Assembly: GCA_016199985.1 (NCBI GenBank)
Contig: JACQFQ010000064.1
Span: forward strand, 1 to 64,000
Reading direction: 5' to 3'
Source: Verrucomicrobiota bacterium
Lineage (GTDB): Bacteria > Verrucomicrobiota > Verrucomicrobiia > Limisphaerales > UBA11320
DNA length: 64,000 bases
Below are positions 46,401-58,400 of this stretch, piece by piece (the stretch's first letter is position 1; each line of letters opens with the position of its first letter). The notes beneath the pieces were generated by a model. It was not told where the DNA came from. It did no database searches and was given only the letters and a program-made list of their open reading frames with translations. The position numbers and the translations under genes were made by a program.

Positions 46401-49400
46401 TCAAGCTCCAGTTCGTCAGATGCTTCAGGTCGGCGACCGGCCCCAGGCCTTGCTCTGGGAATTTGACGTCCAGCAAGGCGTCCAAGTCCACTCGATCCTT
46501 GTCGTCGACCAACCCCTGATGCAGGTCCTCCGCCTTCAAGCCCAGATCTCTGATGCGGACGACAGTCAGGTCGCTCAGGACCTTCCGGGTCACCTTCCCG
46601 TCCTGCACGAGCTTAATGAGATGCTGAACGCCCATCGCGTCCGCGGCGAGTAACCCGCTCAGACTCACCAACCCGCTCAGCTCCGTTTGCGCCTTCAGCG
46701 CCGCGGCGTCAAAGAGGCCGGAACTTTGAAGCTTCTCCAGATCGATCCGAGCGTCTGACCTCACATCCTGGAGCTTCACGAGCCCCTTGCCCAACAGATA
46801 TGCCAAGTCGGCGATTGCCTTGCCGTCGCCTGTCGGGAACCGGTTGTCCAGAATGTCGTCGAGATCGATCAGCGGGTTGTTATCGAGAAGGCGCCGACCC
46901 AGAACGCGGCCGGAGTCCAGGAGGAAAGCCAACCGAATCGGGTCCAGATTCAACGAGTCGTAATCGACCCTGGGCAGGTCGTCGAGTTGACCGCGGGCAA
47001 TGAGCGTCGGATGCAACAGATGGCCCGCCTGCAACTCGGGCCGAGTGGCCAATCCCTCGTCGATAAGGCGGTCAGGGTCGATGCGATCGGAGAGCAATCC
47101 GGCTTTTACCAAAGCCTTCTCATCCAACGCGGGCGCCGTCGTCGCGCTCAGTTTGGCGATCAGCTGATTCTTGTCGATGGACCGGCGGATGAAACCCGCG
47201 CCTGCGAGTTGCGACGACGTCACCAGCCCCGAGGCCAGAAGGCGGAGCGCGTCCACGGTCGCATCAGTGAGCTTCGCGAGATTCAATCCCGGCGCATCCA
47301 CCAGTTTGCTCTCGATCAACTTTTGACGATCCAACGGCTCAGTGAGACCTCCGTTTTCAATCAGATCCTGGAGACTGACCACCGGGGAGCCTTTGTCTGT
47401 CGCGGCGACGAGCGCCACGAGGGAAATCACCGAGCGCCCTGAAGCCGCGGTCTTCACCTGGCCGTTCAATGCCGCCGCTTCGTCGGGCGTGACCAAGTTC
47501 AGATCTTTGAGGGATTCAAAATCGACCTGTGACGGGAGAAGTCCCGTCGCGACCAGGTTTCCGAGCGTGATCCAAGCCTTGCCCGCCTGCTGAACCTGAA
47601 GAAGGCGTAGGGTGTCCACCCCTGGGTCGAATAATCGTGCTTTGACGAGATCGTCCTCAGTTATCCTGCGCCCGCCGGGGAAGACCGCCGCCAGGAGCTT
47701 GGCCTTGTCGATTCGGGAGTCGACCAGGTTGCCAAGCGTCACGAGCTTGCTATCGAGAAGCTCCTCCAGATCGATCTGATTGTTAAGCAGGCCATCGGCT
47801 CTGAGCTGGCTCACTTTGGCGAGGTTCAACCGTGCCAGATCAGCCGTTAAAACTCTCCCATCCCGTCTCTGGAAACCGGGAATCAACTCCCTCATCTCTC
47901 GAACCGTGACCAACCCGGTGTGGAGAAGCGCCCCCAGATCCACATACCGGCCCAGAAGTCCGGCGTCGACGAGTTGCTGCTCTTGAACCAATCCGGACCC
48001 TAAGAGTGCATCAACGGATAGGGAGGCGGCGCCATTCTGTTCCGTCTCGCTCACCAAACCCAAATCCAGGAAAGCCTGAAGGGAGCTCAAATCCCCGCGC
48101 TTCAAGGCTCCGGCCTGGAATAATTGCTTCAGCCCAACATCGGGGAGGGTGAGATCAGACGCCGTGATCCAGTTCCCCTGAGCCAAGGCTTTTACTGTGA
48201 TTAGTTTCTTATCGAGGAGCGACTTCTTCGAGATTGCCGTGGACTTGTTGAACTGGCGCGGGTCGAGCATTTTGCTCGAAACAAGCTTATTGAGCGGCGC
48301 CATCCCGTGAGTCAGGAGACCCTCGGCCCCATTGACGGCGACCGTAACATCCGCCGCGCCTTCAGCCGGCAGCTGAATCTCAACGATCGCTCCCGGCGCT
48401 TTGTCGCGCGCGAGATCAATAGTGATAGTCCCGGCCCCAGCGTCGACGGCGATGACACGACGACCCGGTTCCTCATCAAAACCCAATCGCACGATCACCA
48501 ACGCCCCGGGCTGAATCCCCGCCAAGTCCTGTAAGGGGATGGTGGCCTTTCCGTTGGACGAGTCGATACCGACGCTCACCGTCTGCCGGAGCGGGGCAAC
48601 CAGGTGGGCTGCCTCCAGCAAGCCTCGCTCGAATGCGTCATTGCTCAGGACGGCATCGACCGACCGGCCTGTGATGTCCTGCGCGAGGTCGGCGGCGGTG
48701 AGCAGCCCCTTCTTCACCAACGTCGCGATGGAAACCAATCCCGAGTCGAGCAGGTCCTTTAAGCCCACTTGCTCCTCCCGAAGGCCCGCAGCCGCCAGAT
48801 CGGCGCCCGTCAATGTTCCCTGAGCGATCAAGTCGGTGGCTTTGATCTGCTTCTCCGTAAAGTCTTGGCGAACGATCACGCCAGTGGAAACCAGCTCCGG
48901 CAGCTTGTTGAGATTGTTGGCCAGAAGGTCGTCGACCGTCAGGCGACCCGCATTGACAAACGCGACCAACGAAACGCTCTGTAGAGCGTCCCGCAAGCGC
49001 ACCTCATGCGCCGTGATGAAGTTGTTCAGGTCGCCTTTCTGGAATAGCGTCCTCCCCAGAAGGTCCTTCCGATTCTCCAGATCGTGGATGTCTAATCCCA
49101 TCGACGGATCAATCAGATCTCCCGCGGTGACGAGCCCCTTCAATATCAGGGTCTCAAGCGTGATCCCGTTCGGACGGCGTCCCAAAAGCGCGTAAAGCGA
49201 GACTTCAAACCCCGGTTCTCCAGCCACATCATGAGCCACCTTGAGAGATTCCTGAAGACTGACTCCAAACTTCAGTTCCACCGCCGCCGCGTCGAGTTGG
49301 ACGTTCTTAAAAGCAAACACGTCGAGGAACCCGTATTTCACGTACTGATCCAGGGTGATATTGAAGAGCGGTGAGCCCAAGAGGGAATTACGGTTGGACT

Positions 49401-52400
49401 TGGGTCCCAGGGGCACTGTCCCCACACGCACCACAGAATCGAACTGCCCCTTCTTGAGGCCGGGCGTCGCTTCCAACAAGGCTTGATCAAACACCTTGTC
49501 AACGAAGTCCTCCGCTTTGATCAATCCAGATTCGACGAGTTGGGCGAGGCTTTGCCCCGGCTGCTCGAAAAGTCGCGTGAATCGGATATAGCCAGCCTCA
49601 TCGCTGTCCTGTCGGCCCGCGTAGTTTCCAGGCGTGGGACGGTCCACCCAATACCAAATGTCGGGGTGGGCGTCCAAGCGCGCGCGTCCCACAACGTCTG
49701 ACGACAGAAGCAGGTTCAGCGGAACCTTCACGTCATCCTTCAAGTCCGAGGCCTTGACCAGGCCGGCGTCGACCAGGGCGCGCAGGCTCACCGAGCTGTT
49801 GATAAAAAACTTATCAGGACTGATGAGACCGGCCTGGGTCAACTCTCCCTCCTCCACCAAACCACTACCCAGCAAATCCTCCAAATCCACCTCGTCGTCG
49901 CCGGTGACGTGCTTATTTCGAAGAGCGTTCGAGGCCAGCAGGTCCGAAGCGTTGAGCGCCGTCACAGGAAGGCTCGTCGTGACTAGCTGCTGCTGAGTCA
50001 AGAGGCCCTCTCGGAGAAGCCCGCTTAGCGGGACGAGCCGCATCCGGAGAAGATCACCCGCAGCCACAAGGCTGTCGCCTTTCCCGTCCTGCAAGATATG
50101 GGCGTCATCCAGCGCGCGTCCCGAAACCAGCCCGGAGCCGAGCAGCGCGTTTTCATTCAGATTGAGTGTCAGCGTGAAATCCTTCTCAGAGAGCAGCCCG
50201 GCATTCACCAAATCCGCCAAGGTCGCCAACCCGTTTCGCAGCAGATCTGCGATGCTCACCAGGTCCACCCCATTCACCTTTTTGACAATCCCATCCAGCA
50301 GTCCGGCCTCGATGAGATCAGACTTCAATAGATCCGACCGGTTGACCCTGCCCTGAACGAACAGATCTCCGAGCGCCACGGTGCTGGTCAGTACCGTCTT
50401 CAGGTCCGCCTCCTGCAGGAGGCCCAGATTGACTAGCTTCAAAAAGCTGAGATCGGTGTGTTCGAAAAGATTCTCCAGGGAAACCCTGTTGCCGAATGTG
50501 ATCAACCCCCGGTTCCTGATGTCCGTTAATGTGGGCGCATCAAAACCTAGCGTCTCCACGTCTACCTGCGGGAAATCGGCCAGATTGTCCCTCTTCAAGA
50601 ACCCCTTCGCCGCCAGATCTTCCATCCGCAGATATCCATTGGCCAGAATGTCGGGAAGGGAGAGCCGCCGGATCAGGCTCCGGTCGATCAGCCCGCTCCT
50701 CAGCAAATCGGTCTGCGAGACCTTGCCAAGCGGCGGGAGAAGCTCTCGCGTGATGATGTTGAAATAGGCCAAGTGACGCAACTGGATCGGGCTGTTCTCA
50801 AGGAGCTTGTTGAGATCGATCACACCTCCCGAGCCAATGAGCCCGCGTGCCTGGACCTGTGTCAACAGCTCAGGAGCGTTGGACCCAATCTGGGAAGAGC
50901 GGATGCTCTGAACCGCAACCTTGTCCGAAGTCACCAGGTTGGCGCGAGCCAGGTCGGCAAGCCCGAGAACTCCTCCTCGGACGAGGTCGGCGATGCGCAG
51001 ACTCACGGTCTGCAGGTTCTGCTGGCTGACGAGTCCCAACCGAACCAGATCCGAGAGCGCCACGAGTCCTGAATTCGAAAGGGCCTCAAAATCCAGCGCG
51101 GCCGTCCGGAGTGAATCGACTGTGAGCAGATGGTTGTCAATCAAACCGCGCACGTCAGCCGCCCCGCCGTCCAGCAGAGCGCCCAATTTCACGGATCGGT
51201 CGCGGAACTGCGCGACGCTGATCAAGCCGAGGCTCGCCAGATCCGCAAGACTCATGAGACCCGATGCGACGAGATCCGTGACCTTCACCGCGCGGTCGGA
51301 AGGCGTGATCAAATTGTGGAAGCTCAACGCAAATTCATTCACGCGTCCCGACGCCTCCAGCTGATCCGCGTTGAGGGTCACCCCCTGGAAATCCGAGGCG
51401 AGGATAAAACCGGTGTCCACCAGCTGCCCGAGCCCGACCCGGCCTGTTTGAATCAGTGCCCGAAGCGAGACGCCGAAATCGCGGTTGAAGTCCGTCACCA
51501 CCAGAAGTCCTTTGTCGAAGAGCGCGGCTAGCGCAACAGACGCCTTGCTGACGAGGTCCTTCACCGGGACCAGAGCATCAGGGAGAAAGTCCTTACCGCC
51601 CACCAACCCGTCGTCCAGTAGCTGCTGGAGCGTGGTCAAGTGACTGCCCAGCAGATCCGCAAGCTTCACATCTCGAACCTTCAGGTCGCCCAAGCCCAGC
51701 AGATTGCTCTTGAACAGAAACTCAAGAGTTGTGAGTCCGGGATGCTGCGCATCTGATCCCAACAGCGCCTGGACCGCGACCAAATCAGCCGGAACTATGA
51801 ATTTCGAAAGATCAACGCCCAGGTCGGCCAAGTTGCTTGCTGTGGCGTTGATATCCTGGACGATGGGCAATCGGATCGCCAATGAGTTCAAAGTCACAAG
51901 GCCGGCATCCACGACATCGGAGAGCGTCGCCAGATTCAGGTCCAAAAGCGCGTCGAGGTCGATCATTGCGGACCCGTTCGCGGAGGCCAGCTTTGCTTTC
52001 GCCAAGGCCGCCGCGCCGATCACCCCCGACTGCGCCAAGGCGCCCTTGTCAACCTTGGACCAATCCAACACCGCTGAGGGGCTGATCAAACCGAGCTTCG
52101 ACAAGTTCACCAAATCCACAATGCGCTCATCGAGGAGACGATCGGGATCAACAGTATCTCCCACGATCACCAACCCTTCCTTGGTCATCATGTCGACGTT
52201 GACGAGTCCCAGCTTTTCGAGATCCGAAAGGGCAAATCGATCCAGCTTCACCGAGAAACTCAGAGGCACATTGAGCTGATGACTCGCTCGATCATAGGAA
52301 ACACGTTTTCCGACAGAGATCAGGTCGTTGCGGACAAACTGGTCCAGCAGATCTTGCAGCGACTGCGTATGATCGAAGCGGAGGCGGGAGAGAACCGCAG

Positions 52401-55400
52401 CATCGAATGCCACTCCGAAATTCAACGTTCGCGCCAACGTGCTGTCCACGAATGGCAGCTCAATGTTGAAAGGGGCTCGCTGCGTCACCGTCCCCAGCCA
52501 ATTGTCTCGAAGCGCCTTCAGCTTCTCCTCGAAGGACGCCACCGTGAGATCCCTGAAGGCCGCCAAGCTCTCCAAATTCGTTGCGGCGACTAGGATCGCC
52601 TTCTTTCCTCTGCCCACGGGCCCCGAAGTCGCATTCAACGCGAACAGATCTCCGGAAAGGTCCAAACTCGTCTGCTTGCCCTCGGTGACATCCTCGCCTA
52701 ACAACCAAGCGTAGATCGGCAGATGCAGTGTGATATTGCTGATGCCGCCCGCGGCGCTCCCCGGATCGTAGCTCGCGGTATAGCTCGTGGTTTCGTCGGG
52801 AACATTCTTCGGGTGAACCCCCACCACCCCTGCATGAATGCCCAGAGATACCGTGCCGGCGCTGAACCGCGGATGCCCGGCGAAGGCCTCTAGGTCACCG
52901 AAGCGAATAGGGATCACCAGGTTGTTACTGTTCGCGGAAACGTTGAAGGTCAGACGGTCCAGGTTGTATTTCACCACGGGAACGGTCTGAGCCCAATTCA
53001 CTGAAAACGACACACCGTAATCTGTGGAGAAATCCGCGGTGATCGCCGTCAGCGCATCGACGGGCGCATCGGGGCTTCCCACATGGATCGGAACCGAGCC
53101 CTGGTAAACGACACCCGATCCACTCGCTCCCGAGCGAGTTTCGAATGCGACTCCCATTCCCGTAATCGTGGCGCCCTGGCGATCAAATCTCAGCGTGAGC
53201 GGATTCCCACTGGCTTTCCCTCCCACAAGCCGCGGGAACCAATTCTTGTCGAGGTAACTCAAAAAGCCGTCGATCTTCGCGGTGGTATCGGCGCCGGTAG
53301 CGATCGTATCGGTCGCAAGCACGGCCACAGTCGGATGCAGGATGGGATGGAGATAATGATCGATGTAATCACCAAGACCGATGTAGGTGTCGACGCCAAA
53401 GAGGGCATCCAAGGACTCGCCGATGGGTTTGATCGAAGCGGTAAAGAGCTCTGGGAATGATTTCTTAAAATCCTCCCGAAGGCCTGCGACCCGGGTGGAG
53501 AGGCCTTCCAGCGCGGCTGCCATCTGATTCGCAGCCGTCACGCCCTCGGCTCCGGTGGGCCCGCCTCTCACCTGCAGATCCAGATTGCCCAGCGAAACCG
53601 CGAGAGTGGCCACTCGGGCTTGCCCGACGGAAACTGAATTCTTTCCCACCACGAAATCCGCCCTCCCGCCATTCAATGTGGCCGTGACCGAAGTGCTCAC
53701 TGACGAAAAGTCGATACCAGTGTCTCCCTGGTCGGTAATTTGATCACGGCCAAAGCCATCACCAAAGACGTAGTAGTCGAAACCGCTGCCCCCATCGAGG
53801 CGGTCGGAGCCGGATCCTCCGATAAGTGTATCCGCCCCAGCCCCACCGTCGATCTGGTCATTTCCCGCGTTGCCTTCCAGACGGTCATTCGCAGCCCCTC
53901 CCTGGATCCGGTCATCGCCGTCTCCTCCTATCGCTCGCACCGTTTGCGTAGCCGCAGAGGCGTCGAGCATGTCATTGCCATCGCCGCCGTCCAAGGTCCC
54001 GCCCGCTGAGCCCGCAATCAGCGTGTCATTCCCGATCTCTCCATAAAAGGCAACCGGCACTCCCTTGAGCCCCGAAGCATCGAAAACATCATTTCCTTTG
54101 CCTCCGTTCGCCACCACTTGGTGAACCCCAGAGAAGGTCTGGCTCCATCCTCCGCTCTTGGGATCGCCAAAAGTCACCACGACTGCGGAAGAGCTCCCGG
54201 AAATCGTGAACGTTTCATTTCCATCCTCGGTGTTGAGGTAAAGACGCTTGCCGGCGCGAGGCCCGGCGTTGAGAACCAGTGTGCCGTCGCTCAGCACAGG
54301 GACTCCAGGATCACCCGCCAGCAACGGGACGATCGGCTGCGCTCGATGCTCCCATCTGCCGAGATTCTTTGTCAGCAGTTCCAGCTGATGCTCCTCGCCC
54401 CAGGCGACCTGACCGGTGAGGAAGACGTGAAGGTCGAGGCTCGTGTCGACATTCACCAACTGCATCAAGCCCTTGAGAAAATCAAAATCAAGGAACGAAC
54501 TGTCACCAGGAGGCGCTGTCTCGCCAGGCTGGGCAGGAGGACGGTAATTATACATCTCCGCGATCTCAGATGCCCGGATCTTGCCGTCCGATATCGTTTT
54601 CCCCGTTCCATCGGGATGAGGGACATCCATGAGATCTACCGCGACCGTTAAGTTCAAGGAGCCGCCTATCCCAGCTTTTCCGACCCGCGCGTTCACCTCG
54701 CCTTTCAGGCCGATCGCGGCCTCAAACTTGAATTGCGGATGTGCGATCTCCAATCTTTGGTCCGGCGTGTTCAGATCGTAGTCTTTGACGTAGAAGCCAT
54801 CGATGATACCGAACCCACCGCCTCCGTGCATCGATTGACGGAAGCCGAATGTGTCAAAACCGAATTCCAGGTTGGCTTGAGCCTTCAAACTGCCGAACGC
54901 AATCACGTCTAGGCTAATGGCGCTCAGAGGAGGGGGAAGAGGGATGCTGAGGATTGTCTTGTCGAACCCAAACGAAACATTCAGCTGAGGAATTGCGATC
55001 GTGAGAAGTGTCGCATCTCCCCCGGAAAAGAGCTTCGCCCAGTTCTTGGTGTCCTTGATGTACTTGAAGATCTCAAATTTCACTTTGCCTGCGGCGGGCG
55101 GGTCGGTGGGCCCTAACTCTGTGAGGGTAGAATCCACCATCCTTTCCAAGCCGTCGAAGGCCTGCGAGTCGAGTGTCGAGTCATCGCCCGTGGCGGAACC
55201 ATCGCGGCCAAAATGAATGTTACCTAGAACGATCCACTGGTTGGGGTCCATGCTCAACGCGGCAATCCGATCCGCCAGTGTGAGCAGCTTTTGGGCGGTG
55301 TAAACGAAATCCCACGTCTCGAGCGGAGTCACGCCCTCCACGATCTGGATCAGGGTCAGAATACCAAGAATGTTGGGCTTGATGCCGCTGGCAACTCGAG

Positions 55401-58400
55401 TTCGCTCGGTCTCGTTCGGGATCTTGAGTTGGAGCGCCGCGCTAATCGCGTTCACAGACCAGATGTCCTTCAACTCCGGGATCTCCGCCGTCAGCGAATC
55501 CAACACCGGTTTGAATGGGCTGAGGACGGCCGCGATTTTATCGGCGACTGGCTTCAGCAGGCCCGACATGAACGACCCGACTTGAAACGCTAGGTTCGCC
55601 AACGTCACGCTCGGCCGGACATTCGGATTCAGAAAATCCCACGGGCCTTTGATGATGAGACTTCCCCTGAGCTGCGGCAACCCCAGCCCTGAGTTCGCGC
55701 TGAGGATCAGGCCAAGGTTGATGTCGACGTTTCCGTGAAAATCCACCTTGAAGACGCTTTTGAGCGGGCTTCCGAGAATCTGACCCAGGGTCAAGTGACC
55801 TTTCTCATTCCCCACAAAATCCAGGTCCAAGCCAAGCTCAACACTGCTGGAAGCCGCGTTCTGATCCGCGACCGTGGCGTCGAACACCAGGAATGCGCCC
55901 GATGCGGTGAAGTGACTGCCGTCAGGGTTGAGGAGTCTTGCGGTCACACTCAGTCCGAGTTCCGGCCGCCCGGCCGCCTGATAGTCATTGGTTGTGAGGT
56001 AAAAGCCGTTGTCCTTAACGCTCACGCCAAATCCCAGGTCCATGTGCCACCCCAGGTCGAGCTTCAGGTCCCGCTTCAGGTCGAGCGTGAAACCACCGAA
56101 CACAAACTTGAGAGGCACATTGGCAGTAACATGCCCCTCGAGGGTTAGATTCCATTGCAGGCTATCTGCATTGTCGGGCGTCGACTCCCCGGCCTTCCAA
56201 TCCCCCAGGTTCGCGCCGGCGATGTCGTGCCAGGTGACATGGATGGCGCTCCGATCGTGGATCACTCCCAGCCCGCCTTCGCCAAATACATCCCAGATCA
56301 GATTGTTCATGAGCACCACAGGGCTGATCCCCGTGAGCTTGACCTTCAACCCAGCCAAAAAGCCGAGGCGGAAGTCCTCGATAAATGTGGCGGTCCTCCC
56401 TAGCGCATCACCGACGAGGGGAAGATCTGCCTCTGCTGCGGTTTGGAAGATGGTTTGCACACTGCCCAAGGCCTGATCGATCCCGTCGACCACTTGCAGA
56501 GGGTCATTCAGCAGCTCCAAAAGCAACCCCACCCGATTCACATTCAAAACCCGCTCCTTCAGGTCCAAAGGCAGGTGAATTTCAACCGGATCCTTTTTGC
56601 CGTCTGACGTCTTGTGATCGATTAGAAATCGGAACAACTCAGCCAGCCCCCGGTTTCCGAATCGCGGCTGGGTGCGCAGCGTTAAGTCGCCCATCGGTAG
56701 GGTGTGATCTCCAGCCACCAGCGAGAGCGGCAACGCGACATTGAAGCGCCCTGTGATATCGAGATTAAAATCGGAGGCGGTCGGTCCTGGAGAACTGCTG
56801 AGCAATGGCAGGTCCCTGTTCAGCTGAAGGTCGAATACCGCTCGGTCTGGCGTGGAAATGTCTCCATCTCCATCCAAGACCGCCGAACCCCCGGTCACCC
56901 CGACGCCTAGCCCTCCGATCACAAAGTTGAGCTTTAAGTCCTTTCCTTGAATGCTCCCACCGACACGGATATGCGTTCCGCCGCCCGCGGTGGATCCACC
57001 AGAACCCGCGGGTTGATACTTGCGAACAATGATGGACGGAGCCTTGCCTCTCGCCAAGTTCGAGAGATCGATCCCCAGGTCGAGTGTCGCCTCCGCCTCG
57101 AAAGAAACGCTCAACTTGCCCTCGGCACTGAGGTTGACCAACTTTCCATCCCCACCCAGCGCCGAGAGGTCGACCCCGGACATATCGGACAGCGATGCCA
57201 GATCGAGTTGTAGGTTCAGGTCGTTCTTCGGCGCCATGGTCACCTGATGGCGAAGGTGAAGGTTCAGCATCTGCCCTTCCATCTGGAGAGCGAGTTTCTG
57301 CGCCGCAAACGGCAGGTTATTGTCATCCTGGATGCCCAAGATCGCTTCCAAAGTGTCCTCGACACCTTGAATTCCATCCGACGCCTTCGCCTTCAAGGCC
57401 TGGATTTGAGCATCGAGATTGTCCCATATGCCCAACAGGTCCTGGATTGAAGCGCCAAAAACCGGAAGCGGGTTCTTATAAAACTCACTGCCGGCCAGAG
57501 CCTGAGCCAGGTAATCCTTCCCGAGGCTCAGAGCGCTCACGAGCGTCCCGAATGTCGCCTCGACCTTCACGCCAGTCTTTCCAACCCGCAGAATCAGGAG
57601 CGGATTGCCATCTTCGGGCGTGCTCACGTTCTGGAACACCACCTGCATGACGTCGATTTCGAGTTCCCCTCCCGCCAGAATCGCCCTGAACTTGCCTCCG
57701 ATGCGCAGGGAATTGAGACTCGGGATCGTGATCCCGCCCATGAGTGAGATACGCAGGCCCAGGTTGCCAGCCAGCTGCTTTCCATTCCCGGGGATCGTCA
57801 TGATCTCGGAGCTCGTATTGATCTCAAGATCCGCCTGCGTCGCGGGGTCCAACTGGATCGGGAGACCGATGCCAGCCACTACTTTTCCATTTGCCACGGC
57901 CGCGAATTTTCCGCCGACGAACACGAATTGCCCTTCGCCTTCCGTCAGGCTAAACGAATTCGTGTCGCCACCGCCACCTGACAGGGTCAGCGGAAGATTC
58001 ACCTTGCTGAACCCTCCTGAGATCTGGTTTGAACCGTCCGTGGCCTTGCTAAACTCGAGATTGAAGTCCCCTTTGAGCGAATAGTCGCCCACGGAAAGAG
58101 TCACACTGCTTGCTTCAATCGCCAGATACTTAGCCGCTTTAACCTTTTCCAGTTGACGCGCGGGAGGGCTCTGCAAGCTGGCCAGCGTTGAGCTGAGGTC
58201 AGCGCCCGTAATATTGAAGCCCAAGCTGCCCTGACCGCTGAGGTCGAGGGAGCCCGATTGGATTTTGACCCGGGCTCCAACAACACCCGCCGCGATGCCG
58301 TTGGCCAACACGAGAGCGCCTGATCCCTCGCTCAGTTCGAAAGCGTCGCTGCCTCCGCCCATCGTCACTCCGTCGAGACTGAGCAGGATCAATCCTCCAC

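Noticed and set aside
45950..52260. Leucine-rich repeat, mTERF, TALE or HEAT identity for the GLV array
   Set aside because: No LxxLxLxxN core for LRR, no conserved mTERF proline pattern, no TALE di-residue positions, and the half-unit is shorter than HEAT/TPR helix pairs.
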